Assembly: GCF_017355985.1 (NCBI RefSeq) | Contig: NZ_JAFIQU010000006.1 | Coordinates: 124,001 to 188,000 of the forward strand | Direction: 5' to 3' | Length of the DNA: 64,000 bases | Origin: Arenibaculum pallidiluteum | GTDB lineage: Bacteria > Pseudomonadota > Alphaproteobacteria > Azospirillales > Azospirillaceae | Shown: positions 47,521 through 57,501 of the stretch, in pieces | Layout: each line of letters starts with the position of its first letter | Numbering within the stretch: the stretch's first letter is position 1 | Translations under genes and position numbers: made by a program | The notes under the pieces: generated by a model | The model's database searches: none | Seen by the model: the letters and a program-made list of their open reading frames with translations, nothing else | What the model was told of the DNA's origin: nothing

Positions 47521-49026
47521 ATGTCGTCCCAGGCGCCGGAGCTGCCCCAGACCGGCGAGCGGTTCGATGATGCGGACGCGGCGCTTGCGCGCATCACGGA
47601 GATCTACGAGGCCAATACGGCCTATCTCCGCGAGCGCTTCGCACGCTATGCCGCGGGCGAGGAGATCCACGGACGGGTCCACGCCTGCTATCCCTTCGCC
47701 CGCATCCGCACGGAGAGCCACACCCGGATCGACACGCGGAACTCCTTCGGCTTCGTGCCGGGCCCGGGCACCTATGCGACCACGCTGACCCGCCCCGGGA
47801 TCTTCGCGCGCTACTACGCCGAGCAGATCCGCCTGCTGCTCCGGAACCACGGCGTCCCGATCGAGATCGGGGTCAGCAACCAGCCGATCCCGATCCACTT
47901 CGCCTTCCCCGAGGGCATTCACGTCGAGAGCGACCTGCCGCCCGACCGGCTGAACCGCCTGCGCGAGCATTTCGACCTGCCCGACCTCGCGCATATGGAC
48001 GACAGCATCGTCAACGGCACCTACGAGGCCCGGCTCGACCAGGCGCAGCCGCTGGCGCTGTTCACGGCGCCGCGGGTGGACTACTCGCTGCATCGGCTGC
48101 GCCATTATTCCGCGACGTCGCCGGACCACTTCCAGAACTACATCCTGTTCACGAACTACCAGTTCTACATCGACGAGTTCGTCCGCTTCGCCCATGAGGT
48201 GATGAGCGCCACAGACGACCCCGAGCTGCGGGCCTACCGCAGCCAGTACGAGGCCTTCGCCGAACCCGGCGGGCGGATCACCTGGAACGCGAACCTGTCG
48301 GACCGCGCCGCGGAGGGCAGCGCCCCGGCGCGCATGCCGCAGATGCCGGCCTACCACCTGATGCGCGCCGACGGGTGCGGCATCACCATGGTGAACATCG
48401 GCGTCGGCCCGTCCAACGCCAAGACGATCACCGACCACGTCGCCGTGCTGCGGCCGCATGCCTGGGTGATGCTCGGGCACTGCGCGGGGCTCCGGAACAC
48501 GCAGCACCTCGGCGACTACGTGCTGGCGCACGGTTACGTCCGCGACGACCACGTGCTGGACGCGGACCTGCCGCTCTGGGTGCCCGTGCCGCCGCTCGCC
48601 GAGGTGCAGGTGGCGCTCGAGCAGGCGGTCGCCGAGGTGACCGGGCTCTCCGGCTACGAGCTGAAGCGCATCATGCGCACGGGCACGGTGGCGACGATCG
48701 ACAACCGGAACTGGGAGCTGCGCGATCACCGCGAGCCGCTCCAGCGCTTCAGCCAGAGCCGGGCCATCGCGCTCGACATGGAGAGCGCGACGGTGGCGGC
48801 CAACGGCTTCCGGTTCCGCGTGCCCTACGGCACCCTGCTCTGCGTATCCGACAAGCCGCTGCACGGCGAGCTGAAGCTGCCGGGCATGGCCGACACCTTC
48901 TATCGCCAGCGCGTTGACCAGCACCTGAAGATCGGCGTTCTCGCCATGGAGCTGATGCGCCAGCCCGGCCTTGAAAGGCTGCACAGCCGCAAGCTCCGCA
49001 GCTTCACCGAGGTGGCCTTCCAGTAG
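47521..49026 (+). CDS. amn: AMP nucleosidase
   Basis: 501 residues, full length. It splits AMP into adenine and ribose-5-phosphate. The N-terminal regulatory part has AGEEIHGRVHACYPFARIR; the C-terminal nucleoside-phosphorylase-like part has GVGPSNAKTITDHVAVLRPH, MLGHCAGLRNTQHLGDYVLA and ALDMESATVAANGFRFRVPYG. GAGGAG precedes the ATG, 9 bases after ftsY, so it appears inserted into the usual ftsY-yciB order, perhaps as a cotranscribed purine-salvage gene. Confidence 0.95.
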   Translation: MSSQAPELPQTGERFDDADAALARITEIYEANTAYLRERFARYAAGEEIHGRVHACYPFARIRTESHTRIDTRNSFGFVPGPGTYATTLTRPGIFARYYAEQIRLLLRNHGVPIEIGVSNQPIPIHFAFPEGIHVESDLPPDRLNRLREHFDLPDLAHMDDSIVNGTYEARLDQAQPLALFTAPRVDYSLHRLRHYSATSPDHFQNYILFTNYQFYIDEFVRFAHEVMSATDDPELRAYRSQYEAFAEPGGRITWNANLSDRAAEGSAPARMPQMPAYHLMRADGCGITMVNIGVGPSNAKTITDHVAVLRPHAWVMLGHCAGLRNTQHLGDYVLAHGYVRDDHVLDADLPLWVPVPPLAEVQVALEQAVAEVTGLSGYELKRIMRTGTVATIDNRNWELRDHREPLQRFSQSRAIALDMESATVAANGFRFRVPYGTLLCVSDKPLHGELKLPGMADTFYRQRVDQHLKIGVLAMELMRQPGLERLHSRKLRSFTEVAFQ

Positions 49027-49100
49027 GGAGGCCACCCCAGATCGCATCGCGGGCGCCATCGTGCTTTCGCGACGGCGCGGGGGACGCTATTGCTAGGGGC

Positions 49101-49658
49101 GTGACGCCCTTCACCCGCCTTCTCGTGGAGGGTGGCCCGCTGGCCGCCTTCTTCATCGCAAACGCCCGTGCCGGAATCATGACCGGCACGGGCGTCTTCA
49201 TGGCCGCGACCGCGCTTTCGCTGCTGATCTCGTGGCGGCTGGAGCGGCGCGTGCCGATCATGCCGCTGGTCGGCTGCTTCTTCGTCCTCGTCTTCGGCGG
49301 TTTGACGCTGTGGCTCGAGGACGAGGTCTTCATCAAGCTGAAGCCGACCATCGTGAACCTGCTGTTCGCGACGGCGCTGTTCACCGGGCTGGCCCTGCGC
49401 CGCAACCTGATGAAGCCGCTGCTGGGCACGGTGATGAGCCTGGACGAGGAAGGCTGGCGCCGCCTGAGCCTGCGCTGGGCCTGCTTCTTCGTGCTGCTCG
49501 CGGTGCTGAACGAGGTGGTCTGGCGCAGCCTGTCCACCGATGCCTGGGTCAACTTCAAGGTCTTCGGGATCATGCCGCTGACCCTGCTGTTCAGTGCCAC
49601 CCAGGTGCCGCTGATCATGCGCCACCAGCTTCCCGAGAAGGAAGCCGGCGCCGAATAG
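49101..49658 (+). CDS. yciB: Inner membrane septation protein YciB (IspZ)
   Basis: 185 residues, GTG start, about five membrane helices. LVEGGPLAAFFIANARAGIM, IKLKPTIVNLLFATALFTGL and NEVVWRSLSTDAWVNFKVFG are conserved YciB segments. The protein is linked to cell-envelope synthesis and septation in enterobacteria and Shigella. It stands 74 bases downstream of amn and ends convergently with the CheB-CheR kinase. Confidence 0.93.
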   Translation: MTPFTRLLVEGGPLAAFFIANARAGIMTGTGVFMAATALSLLISWRLERRVPIMPLVGCFFVLVFGGLTLWLEDEVFIKLKPTIVNLLFATALFTGLALRRNLMKPLLGTVMSLDEEGWRRLSLRWACFFVLLAVLNEVVWRSLSTDAWVNFKVFGIMPLTLLFSATQVPLIMRHQLPEKEAGAE

Positions 49659-49670
49659 CGCGCGGCAGGC

Positions 49671-52600
49671 TCAGCCGAGCTCGACCCGGATCTGGCAGCG
49701 CAGCCCGTCCGGGTGGTAGGACAGCCGGGCCTCGCCCCGCGCCTCGTGGCGGAGGCTGCGCTCGATCAGCGTGCTGCCGAAGCCGCGGCGCTCGGGCGGC
49801 CTCACCGGGGGACCGCCGGCCTCCGTCCATTCCAGGTGAAGGACCCGCCCGGCCTCGGCGGGCACGATGCGCCAGGACACGTCGATCGTCCCGCCGGCGC
49901 GCGACAGGGCGCCGTATTTGGCGGCATTGGTCGCGAGCTCGTGCAGGATCATGCCCAGCGAGAAGGCCAGGGGCGCGGTCAGGCTCACCGCCGGCCCGCT
50001 GGTGGCGATGCGTCCACCCGAGGCCTCGGGAACATGGGGCGAGGTCTGCTCCGCGATCAGCTCGGCCAGGTCGGCGCCATCCCAGTTGGTGCGCGTCAGC
50101 AGCGAATGGGCCGCGGCGAGCGCCTGCACCCGCCCTTCCACCGCCGCGGCGAAGTCCTTCGGCGAGGTCGCGGTGCGCAGGGTGTGACGGATGATCGCCT
50201 GGACGGTGGCCAGCGAGTTCTTGACCCGATGGTTCAGCTCGCCGATCAGCAGGCGCTGGCGCTCCTCGGCCTGCTTGCGCGGGGTGATGTCGTAATTGAC
50301 GCCCATCAGGTGCTTGGACTGGCTGCGCTGGCTCGCGAGGATGCGGCCCTTGGTGGCCAGCCAGCGCACACGCTCGTCGGGCAGCATCACGCGGAACTCG
50401 GCGTCCAGGCTGCCCGTGCCGGCAATCACGGCTTCCAGCCGCTCCTGGAAGGCCGGGCGGTCCTCGGGATGCACGCGCGCCAGGAAGAGGTCCGGGCTCG
50501 CGCGGTCCGCCTTCGGGTCGGCGCCGATCAGTGCGAACTCGGTGTCGTTCCAGCGGGTCGCCCCGGACTTCAGCTCCCAGTCGAAGGCGCCCATGTTGCC
50601 GGCCTCGAGGACCAGCAGCAGGCGTTCCTCGCTCTCGATCAGCGCCTCCTGGACATGCTTGAGATGCGTGATGTCCACGAAGGTGATCAGCGTCCCGTCG
50701 CTCTCCCCGTCCGGCGTGCGGTAGCGCAGCGCACGGCGCAGGAACCACCGCCCGTCGTCGATCTGCGCCTCGTGCTCGACGGCGTCCGAGGCGGCGTCGA
50801 GCTCCGCCGGAGCGGGGATCGGCAGCAGGTTCAGGAAACGGTGCGTCAGGTGCGAGAGCGGCCGGCCGACATCGCCGGGGATCAGGTTGTAGAGCTCCGA
50901 TGCGGCCGGGGTGAAGCTTCGGATCGCCCCGAGATCGTCGAGGAAGATGGTGGCGATGCGCGAGCTGCGCAGGAGGTTCTCCAGGTCGCTGTTGGCCTTG
51001 GCCAGTGCGGCATTGGCCGCCTGGACCTCCTCCTTCGAGGTCTCCAGCTCCTCGTTGGCGGACTGGAGCTCCTCGTTCATCGAGAGCAGCTCCTCGTTCG
51101 AGGATTTCAGCTCCTCGTTGGCGGCCTCCAGGTCCTGGACGGTTCGCTCGAGATCCTCCCGGGTCCGCAGGAGCTCGCGCTCGAGCTGCTCGATGACCGC
51201 GTCCGCATCGCCGCCGGCCATGCGTTCGGACCTGCGCCGGGCGGCCACCGCCGGCCCGCGGTCCTGGAAGACCATCATATAGAGACCGGCGCCATGGCCG
51301 AGCTCGGGCATGGGTTGGATCGTCAGGCGGATCTGCCGAAGCCCGTTCTCGCTGCGCACCGAGAGCGAGTCGTGCACCACGGTGCGGCGCGAGCGCAGCG
51401 CCTCGGTGAAGGCGGCGCGCAGCCCCACCCGAAGGCCCTGGCGGGCCATGGCGACGATGTTGCTGGAGAAGGCGCCGGCGGGCGGCTGCACGTAGAGACT
51501 GGCGCCCGGCGACAGGAAGACCACCTGCCCGTCCTCCGCGACGATCGCATATTCGGGCGCGAACTCGTCCAGGACGATCCGCTGGGCGATCGCCGCCAGG
51601 TCGGGCTCCGACGGGGTCGTAGCGGCCTTCCAGGGCGGGAGGCGCGCCGTGCCGAAATCCTTCAGCGTCTCCGAGCCCGGGATCCCCGCCTCCTTGCGTT
51701 GCGAGATGCGGTGGCGCAGGTCCACGGGCCGGAAGAGCTCGGCATGGCCGGTCACGGTCTCGGACGAGCCCAGGAACAGAAAGCCCCCGGAGCGCAGCGC
51801 ATAGTGGAAGACCGGGATCAGCTTCTTCTGGAGATGGGGCCCGAGATAGATCAGCACGTTCCGGCAGGAGATCAGGTCCATGCGCGAGAACGGCGGGTCG
51901 CTGACGAGGTTGTGGACCGAGAACAGGCAGAGCTCCCGGATCTCCTTCGCCACCTGGTAGCGGCGGCCGCGCTTCATGAAGAACCGCTCGAGCCGCTCCG
52001 GCGAGACCTGGGAGGCGATCCCCTGCGGATACTGACCGCGCCGGGCCACCATCAGCGCGCGCTCGTCGATGTCGGTGGCGAGGATCTGGACCGAGGGCGG
52101 GTTCTCCAGCCCGTCGAGCTGCTCGCGCACCAGCATGGCCAGCGTGTAGGCCTCCTCGCCGGTGGCACAGCCGGGTACCCAGATGCGCACCTCGGCGGAA
52201 TGGCGGCCGGCCAGCAGCGGCGCGATGGCCTTGGCGGCGAGGGCCTCGAAAGATTCGGGATCCCGGAAGAAGGCGGTGACGCCGATCAGCAGCTCGCGGA
52301 AGAGCTGCTGGGCCTCCTGCTGGTCCGTCACCAGCCGGTGGATGTAGCCATCGACCTCGCTCTCGTGCAGGACCTGCATGCGGCGCAGGATTCGCCGCGT
52401 CAGGGTCGAGGTCTTGTAGTGCTTGAAGTCGTGCCCCGTCCGGTCGCGCAGGGCCTGCGCGATCTCCGGAATGCGATGGGCGATCTCGGAGCGCGTCTCC
52501 TCGGGGTCGTTCCCATCCTCGGCCAGCCGCCAGTGCCGGGCGTACGACACCAGCTCCGCCGCGAGCCCGGCAGGATCCAGGACGTGGTCCGCCGCCCCGG

Positions 52601-53144
52601 TGGCGACCGCGCTCGCCGGCATGGCCTGGTGGGCCGCCGTTCCGGGATCCTGGGCCATTGTCATGCCCGAGGCGTTGGAGATCGCCTCCAGCCCCAGCGT
52701 TCCGTCGGTGCCGTTGCCTGAGAGCACGATGCCGACGGCGCGGGAACCGGCCCAACCCGCGAGCGAGCGGAAGAACGCGTCGATGGAGCTGCGGCGGTCG
52801 CCGGGATTCCGCGGCGGCCGCAGGCGGAACCGTCCGGCCTCTATGGACAGCAGGAAATCCGGCGGCGCCACGTAGACACGGTCCGGCTCGATCCCGACAC
52901 CATCGGCGGCTTCCAGCACCGGCAGCCTCGCCATGCGCTCCACCACGCTGACTAGGAGGTCGCCGGCCGTCGGCCCCGCATGCTGCAGCAGGACGAGCGC
53001 GATGCCCGTGTCGGGCGGGATGCCGCCCAGGAACTCGCGCAGCGCCTGGATCGAGCCGGCCGAGGCCCCGACCCCGACAACGAGCCGAGGTTGCTGCGGA
53101 CGCTGCTGGGTCGATGGCGGCTCGGCGCCGGCTGTGTCGGTCAT
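49671..53144 (-). CDS. CheB-CheR-PAS-HWE histidine kinase fusion
   Basis: 1157 residues. Domain order: CheB methylesterase (about 20-200; catalytic triad S28 in GASAGS, H55 in LQHA, D147 in GNGTDG, all present); CheR methyltransferase (about 215-490; SAM motif VPGCATGEEAYTLA); first PAS (about 520-640); a long coiled coil (about 648-734) of repeated EELxSxNEEL heptads; two more PAS (about 735-950); HWE kinase with H972 in ELNHRVKN, N-box HELATNAAKYGALS and the W-x-E-type LEWTEAGGP. Such fusions may sense light, redox or ligands and combine receptor methylation with phosphotransfer. No receiver, chemotaxis receptor or response regulator lies nearby. Start at ATG 53144; ATG 53237 is possible. 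Confidence 0.93.
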   Translation of the reverse strand: MTDTAGAEPPSTQQRPQQPRLVVGVGASAGSIQALREFLGGIPPDTGIALVLLQHAGPTAGDLLVSVVERMARLPVLEAADGVGIEPDRVYVAPPDFLLSIEAGRFRLRPPRNPGDRRSSIDAFFRSLAGWAGSRAVGIVLSGNGTDGTLGLEAISNASGMTMAQDPGTAAHQAMPASAVATGAADHVLDPAGLAAELVSYARHWRLAEDGNDPEETRSEIAHRIPEIAQALRDRTGHDFKHYKTSTLTRRILRRMQVLHESEVDGYIHRLVTDQQEAQQLFRELLIGVTAFFRDPESFEALAAKAIAPLLAGRHSAEVRIWVPGCATGEEAYTLAMLVREQLDGLENPPSVQILATDIDERALMVARRGQYPQGIASQVSPERLERFFMKRGRRYQVAKEIRELCLFSVHNLVSDPPFSRMDLISCRNVLIYLGPHLQKKLIPVFHYALRSGGFLFLGSSETVTGHAELFRPVDLRHRISQRKEAGIPGSETLKDFGTARLPPWKAATTPSEPDLAAIAQRIVLDEFAPEYAIVAEDGQVVFLSPGASLYVQPPAGAFSSNIVAMARQGLRVGLRAAFTEALRSRRTVVHDSLSVRSENGLRQIRLTIQPMPELGHGAGLYMMVFQDRGPAVAARRRSERMAGGDADAVIEQLERELLRTREDLERTVQDLEAANEELKSSNEELLSMNEELQSANEELETSKEEVQAANAALAKANSDLENLLRSSRIATIFLDDLGAIRSFTPAASELYNLIPGDVGRPLSHLTHRFLNLLPIPAPAELDAASDAVEHEAQIDDGRWFLRRALRYRTPDGESDGTLITFVDITHLKHVQEALIESEERLLLVLEAGNMGAFDWELKSGATRWNDTEFALIGADPKADRASPDLFLARVHPEDRPAFQERLEAVIAGTGSLDAEFRVMLPDERVRWLATKGRILASQRSQSKHLMGVNYDITPRKQAEERQRLLIGELNHRVKNSLATVQAIIRHTLRTATSPKDFAAAVEGRVQALAAAHSLLTRTNWDGADLAELIAEQTSPHVPEASGGRIATSGPAVSLTAPLAFSLGMILHELATNAAKYGALSRAGGTIDVSWRIVPAEAGRVLHLEWTEAGGPPVRPPERRGFGSTLIERSLRHEARGEARLSYHPDGLRCQIRVELG

Positions 53145-53536
53145 GCGCCAGACGATGCCCCGCGGCGGAGACGCGGGCAAGAGGAACGGTCCATGTCCGC
53201 AACCATAGCGGCAAGAATTGTTCCCCGAGCGGGACAAGAACGTGGGCCGGCAGGACGGGTTCCATCATCCCGCGGGAGGCCGTCCGGCGGATACCGCCCG
53301 CGGCCTCCTGCCGCCTGCGGCGCTTGCATGAGGGCCAGGATCGACGGCGGAGCTTGCCGGTCCGGCCGTTCGGATCGGGGTGCAGGAGATCCCATACGCC
53401 GCCCGTCAGGAAAAAGGGGCGGCCGGCTCCGGACCGCGCCCCCGCCCGCGGCTCGCCTCAGGAAGGGCCGAGCGCGCCCGCTCCGATCGGCATCCGGGCC
53501 CGAAAGCGCACGGCCGGGATGCTCACCCAACGGAAC
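53145..53536. other. Intergenic region between pheT and the kinase gene
   Basis: 392 bases between two minus-strand genes. It holds the pheT terminator (53411-53442) and should hold the kinase promoter. No other gene, operator or repeat was recognised. Confidence 0.5.
53411..53442 (-). terminator. Intrinsic terminator of the pheST unit
   Basis: GGGGCG (53416-53421) and CGCCCC (53437-53442) close a GC-rich stem with further pairing inside. On the minus strand it is followed by TTTTT (53411-53415). It lies about 95 bases after the pheT stop. Confidence 0.75.
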
Positions 53537-55942
53537 TCAGGCGCGCAGCGATGCCCCAGTCGCCTTCGCGACCGCCGCGACGATCTTCTGCCCGACTCCG
53601 TCGATCTCCGGCTCGGTCAGTGTCCTCTCGAGGGGCTGGAGCGTGACCGCCACGGCCACGGACTTGCGGCCGCTCTCGACGCCGGGTCCCTGATAGACGT
53701 CGAAGACCGAGACGTCGGCCACCAGCGCCTTGTCCGCGCCGCGGGCCGCCCGCACGATGCGGTCGGCCTCGACGCCGGCATCGACCACGAAGGCGAAGTC
53801 CCGCCGGATCGGCTGGAAGGGCGACAGCCGCAGCAGCGGCCGGGCCGGCCCCGCCTTGCGCTTGGGCTGAGGCACGCGCTCCAGGAAGACCTCGAAGCCG
53901 ACCACCGGCCCCGAGACTCCGAGCCCGTCGAGCACCGCCGGATGGATCTCGCCGAAGCGCGCCAGAACCGTGGGGCCCAGCCGCAGGCAGCCCGAGCGGC
54001 CGGGATGGTACCAGTCTGGCGCGTCGGTCGAGACCTGCAGGTTGGCCGAGGGTGCGCCCGCGATCTCCAGGACCGCCATCGCATCGGCCTTGGCGTCGTA
54101 GACGTCGACCGCGCGCGCCCCGCCATGCCAGTTGCGCGGCACGGCGCCGCCGGCGCGCAGGCCGGCCGCCATCACGTCCTGGCCGTCGGGCGTGGGCTCG
54201 CGGAAGGCGGGCCCCACCTCGAAGAGGCCGACGTCGGGAAAGCCCCTGTCGGCGTTGCGCCCGGCCGCCTGGATCAGGTTGCCGAGAATCGAGGGCCGCA
54301 TCACGTCCAGGTCGCTGGCGATCGGGTTCAGCAGGCGCATTCCTGGATGCACGCCACCGAAGAACGCGGCGTTGCGCCCGTCCATGAAGGACCAGGTCAC
54401 GGCCTCCAGCAGGCCGCGCGCGGCAAGCGCGCGCCGCGCCAGGGCGCCGCGCCGCTGCTGGGGATCGAGCGCCGGCCGCGCGACCGTCTCCAGGCGCTCC
54501 ATCGGCGTGGCCGGGATCGCATCGAACCCCTTGACGCGCATGACCTCCTCGACCAGGTCCGCCTCGCCGTGGACATCGGCGCGCCAACTCGGCACGCCGG
54601 CCAGGAGGCCGCCGTCCGGCCCATCGGATACCTGGAAGCCCAGGGCCTCCAGGATGCGACGCTGCTCGGGAACCGGCACGTCGACGCCGCCCAGCGTGCG
54701 CACGCGGTCCGGCCGGAGCGCGATGCGGCGCTCCCCGCCGGGCACGGCGCCCGCGATGACGGGCTCGCTGGCCTCGCCGCCGCAGAGGTCGAGGATCATG
54801 CGGGTCGCGATCTCCATCCCCGCAACGACGAAGGCGGGATCGAGGCCGCGTTCGAACCGGTAGCGGGCGTCGCTGTCGATGCCGTGGCGCCGGCCGGTCT
54901 GGGCGGTGCGGACGGGGTCGAACAGCGCGACCTCGAGGAACACGGTGGTGGTGCCCTCGCCGCAGCCGGACTCCTCGCCGCCCACGACGCCGGCGAGGCT
55001 CTGGACGCGGGCCGCGTCGGCGATCACCGTCTCGCCGCCCTGCAGCGTGTAGGCCTTGCCGTTGAGGGCCGCCACCGTCTCGCCAGGACGGGCGAGGCGC
55101 ACGGTCAGGTCGCCCGCGAGCTTGTCGACGTCGAAGACGTGCAGCGGCCGGCACAGGTCGTGGGTGACGAAGTTGGTGATGTCGACCAGCGCCGAGATCG
55201 GCCGCAGCCCGATCGCCAGCAGCCTGTCCTGCAGCCAGCGCGGGCTCGGCCCGTTGCGGACGCCGCGGATCGTCCTGCCGACGAAGACGGGGCACGCGTC
55301 CCGCGCCTCCTCGGGGAAGTCCAGCGCGACCTTCACGGCGCTCGGGAAGCGGCCCGGCACCGGATCGGCGGCGAGCGGCTTCAGCGTGCCGAGCCCCGCG
55401 GCCGCCAGGTCCCGCGCGATGCCGCGCACCCCGGCGCAATCCGCGCGGTCGGGCGTCAGCGCCACGTCGATCAGCGGATCGTCGAGCCCAGCGAGCGTCG
55501 CGAAGGAAGCGCCCACGGGCGGGTCGCCGGGCAGGTCGATGATGCCCTCGTGCTCGTCCGACAGCCCGAGCTCACGCTCGGAGCACAGCATGCCCGCGGA
55601 TTCGACGCCGCGGATCACGCCCTTTTCGAGCACCGTGCCGGTCGCGGGGATCACCGAGCCCGGCGGCGCGAAGACGCCCTTCATGCCGGCGCGGGCATTG
55701 GGCGCGCCGCAGACGACCTGCACCGTGGAGGTGCCGATGTCGACCATACAGACCCGCAGCTTGTCGGCGTTGGGGTGCTTCTCGGCCGAGACGACGTGGC
55801 CCACCACGAAGGGCGCCAGGGCCCGGGCGCGGTCCACGACCTCCTCGACCTCCAGGCCGAGCGCGGTCAGCGCCTCTGCGATGCGCTCGGCCGGAGCGTC
55901 GGTGTCGAGATGGCTCTTGAGCCAGGACAGGGTGAACTTCAT
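53537..55942 (-). CDS. pheT: Phenylalanyl-tRNA synthetase beta subunit
   Basis: 801 residues, the long bacterial form. MKFTLSWLKSHLDTDAPAER starts it; the tRNA-binding EMAP-like domain follows (about 40-150), then B3/4 editing, B5 and the ferredoxin-like anticodon-binding C-terminus. The alpha-beta heterotetramer charges tRNA-Phe. It begins 12 bases after pheS. Confidence 0.97.
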   Translation of the reverse strand: MKFTLSWLKSHLDTDAPAERIAEALTALGLEVEEVVDRARALAPFVVGHVVSAEKHPNADKLRVCMVDIGTSTVQVVCGAPNARAGMKGVFAPPGSVIPATGTVLEKGVIRGVESAGMLCSERELGLSDEHEGIIDLPGDPPVGASFATLAGLDDPLIDVALTPDRADCAGVRGIARDLAAAGLGTLKPLAADPVPGRFPSAVKVALDFPEEARDACPVFVGRTIRGVRNGPSPRWLQDRLLAIGLRPISALVDITNFVTHDLCRPLHVFDVDKLAGDLTVRLARPGETVAALNGKAYTLQGGETVIADAARVQSLAGVVGGEESGCGEGTTTVFLEVALFDPVRTAQTGRRHGIDSDARYRFERGLDPAFVVAGMEIATRMILDLCGGEASEPVIAGAVPGGERRIALRPDRVRTLGGVDVPVPEQRRILEALGFQVSDGPDGGLLAGVPSWRADVHGEADLVEEVMRVKGFDAIPATPMERLETVARPALDPQQRRGALARRALAARGLLEAVTWSFMDGRNAAFFGGVHPGMRLLNPIASDLDVMRPSILGNLIQAAGRNADRGFPDVGLFEVGPAFREPTPDGQDVMAAGLRAGGAVPRNWHGGARAVDVYDAKADAMAVLEIAGAPSANLQVSTDAPDWYHPGRSGCLRLGPTVLARFGEIHPAVLDGLGVSGPVVGFEVFLERVPQPKRKAGPARPLLRLSPFQPIRRDFAFVVDAGVEADRIVRAARGADKALVADVSVFDVYQGPGVESGRKSVAVAVTLQPLERTLTEPEIDGVGQKIVAAVAKATGASLRA

Positions 55943-55954
55943 CGCTCCGCTTCC

Positions 55955-57031
55955 TTACCGGGTCAGGCCGGCGGCGACCGAGGGGACGTCCAGCGGCACG
56001 AAGCCGTAGTGCTTGAGCCAGCGCAGGTCGGCCTCGAAGAAGGTGCGCAGGTCGGGGATGCCGTATTTCAGCATGGCGATCCGCTCGATCCCCATGCCGA
56101 AGGCGAAGCCCTGGTAGCGCGTGCTGTCGATGCCGCAGGCCTCGAGCACGTTGGGGTGCACCATGCCGCAGCCCAGGATCTCCAGCCAGTCGCCGTAATT
56201 GCCGAGCTTCAGCTCGCCACCCTTGCGCGAGCAGCCGATATCCACCTCGGCAGAGGGCTCGGTGAAGGGGAAGAAGCTCGGCCGGAAGCGCAGGGGCAGG
56301 TCGTCGATGCCGAAGAAGGCGCGGCAGAAGTCGATCAGGCAGCCCTTCAGGTGCCCCATATGGGTCGTCTCGTCGATCACGAGCCCCTCGACCTGATGGA
56401 ACATCGGCGTGTGCGTCATGTCGTAGTCGGAGCGGTAGGTGCGCCCCGGGGCGATGATGCGGATCGGCGGCTTCCGGTTCAGCATGGTGCGCACCTGCAC
56501 GGGCGAGGTGTGCGTGCGCAGCAGCATGCGCCGGCCGTCGGCGGAATCCGGCAGGTAGAAGGTGTCGTGCATCTCCCGCGCGGGATGGCCCGGCGGGAAG
56601 TTCAGGGCGGTGAAGTTGTGGAAGTCGTCCTCGACGTCAGGCCCTTCCGCGACCGAGAAGCCCATCTCGGCGAAAATCGCGACGAGCTCGTCCATGGTCT
56701 GCGAGATCGGGTGCAGCCGGCCCTCGGCCTCCGGCCGGACCGGCAGCGTGACGTCGACGCGCTCGGCCTGAAGGCGAGCGTCGAGGGCGGCCCGGCCGAG
56801 CTCGGCCTTGCGCCGCTCGATCGCCTCGGCCACGGCGTCCTTGACTGCGTTCAGCGCGGCGCCGCGCTCGCGGCGCTCCTCGGGCGACAGGGCGCCCAGG
56901 TCCTTCATGAAGCCGGTGATGCGCCCCTTCTTGCCGAGGGCGGCCAGCCGGGCTTCCTCAAGCCCGGCGAGATCGCCGGCCGCGCCGACCTGCGCCAGCA
57001 GTTCGTCCTTGAGCCCGTCCAGTTCGGTCAT
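55955..57031 (-). CDS. pheS: Phenylalanyl-tRNA synthetase alpha subunit
   Basis: 358 residues. Catalytic class II core with [38 protein letters not shown] and [17 protein letters not shown] (motif 3). The start [20 protein letters not shown] is preferred because GAGGA lies 8 bases upstream; ATG 57043 would add four residues. Between it and rplT lies an 88-base spacer with two hairpins (57051-57119), which probably controls how much transcript enters pheST. Confidence 0.97.
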   Translation of the reverse strand: MTELDGLKDELLAQVGAAGDLAGLEEARLAALGKKGRITGFMKDLGALSPEERRERGAALNAVKDAVAEAIERRKAELGRAALDARLQAERVDVTLPVRPEAEGRLHPISQTMDELVAIFAEMGFSVAEGPDVEDDFHNFTALNFPPGHPAREMHDTFYLPDSADGRRMLLRTHTSPVQVRTMLNRKPPIRIIAPGRTYRSDYDMTHTPMFHQVEGLVIDETTHMGHLKGCLIDFCRAFFGIDDLPLRFRPSFFPFTEPSAEVDIGCSRKGGELKLGNYGDWLEILGCGMVHPNVLEACGIDSTRYQGFAFGMGIERIAMLKYGIPDLRTFFEADLRWLKHYGFVPLDVPSVAAGLTR

Positions 57032-57050
57032 TGGGGTCCTCATGCGCAAC

Positions 57051-57119
57051 AAAAAGGGGGCCAGCCCGCCGGGCCGGCCCCCTTGATCTGATCCGCCGCG
57101 ATCCGTCCTTGGAGGACGG
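57051..57119 (-). promoter_or_regulatory. Double hairpin before pheS: terminator or attenuator
   Basis: Read on the minus strand, hairpin 1 is CCGTCCT-CCA-AGGACGG (57103-57119), right after the rplT stop. Hairpin 2 has GGGGGCC paired with GGCCCCC (57056-57062 with 57076-57082) plus an inner GCCC/GGGC, followed by TTTTT (57051-57055). Hairpin 2 is an intrinsic terminator placed between genes of one direction. It separates ribosomal-protein from synthetase expression or acts as an attenuator. No Phe-rich leader peptide was seen. Confidence 0.75.
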
Positions 57120-57485
57120 TCAGGCGGCCTGGGCGAGAGCGGCCTGGGCCCGGTCGACCAGGATCTTGAAGCTGTCGGGCTCGCGCGCGGCGATGTCGGC
57201 CAGGACCTTGCGGTCCAGCTCGATGCCGGCGCGCTTGATGCCGTTCATGAACCGGGAATAGGTCAGGCCGTGCAGCCGGACCGCCGCGTTGATGCGCTGG
57301 ATCCACAGGGCGCGGAAGTCGCGCTTGCGGTTGCGCCGGTCGCGGTAGGCGTAGCGAAGCGCCTTCTCGACCTTCTCGATGGCGATCCGGAAGCAGCTGT
57401 TGCCGCGGCCGCGATAGCCCTTGGCCAGCTTGATGATCTTGCGGTGACGGGCGTGGGTCGTCACGCCGCGCTTGACGCGTGCCAT
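57120..57485 (-). CDS. rplT: 50S ribosomal protein L20
   Basis: 121 residues. L20 binds 23S rRNA early in assembly. The chain [61 protein letters not shown] and [20 protein letters not shown] is canonical. It is the second gene of the rpmI-rplT pair, 16 bases after rpmI. Confidence 0.97.
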   Translation of the reverse strand: MARVKRGVTTHARHRKIIKLAKGYRGRGNSCFRIAIEKVEKALRYAYRDRRNRKRDFRALWIQRINAAVRLHGLTYSRFMNGIKRAGIELDRKVLADIAAREPDSFKILVDRAQAALAQAA

Positions 57486-57501
57486 GCTCTATTCCTCCGG
57501 C

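Noticed and set aside
49713-52721. Long antisense open frame opposite the CheB-CheR kinase
   Set aside because: It has low-complexity composition and no recognisable motif; the kinase on the other strand explains the region.
53114-57091. Very long antisense frame opposite pheST
   Set aside because: The minus-strand pheS and pheT are unambiguous; the antisense product is an arginine/glutamine/histidine-rich by-product of codon bias.
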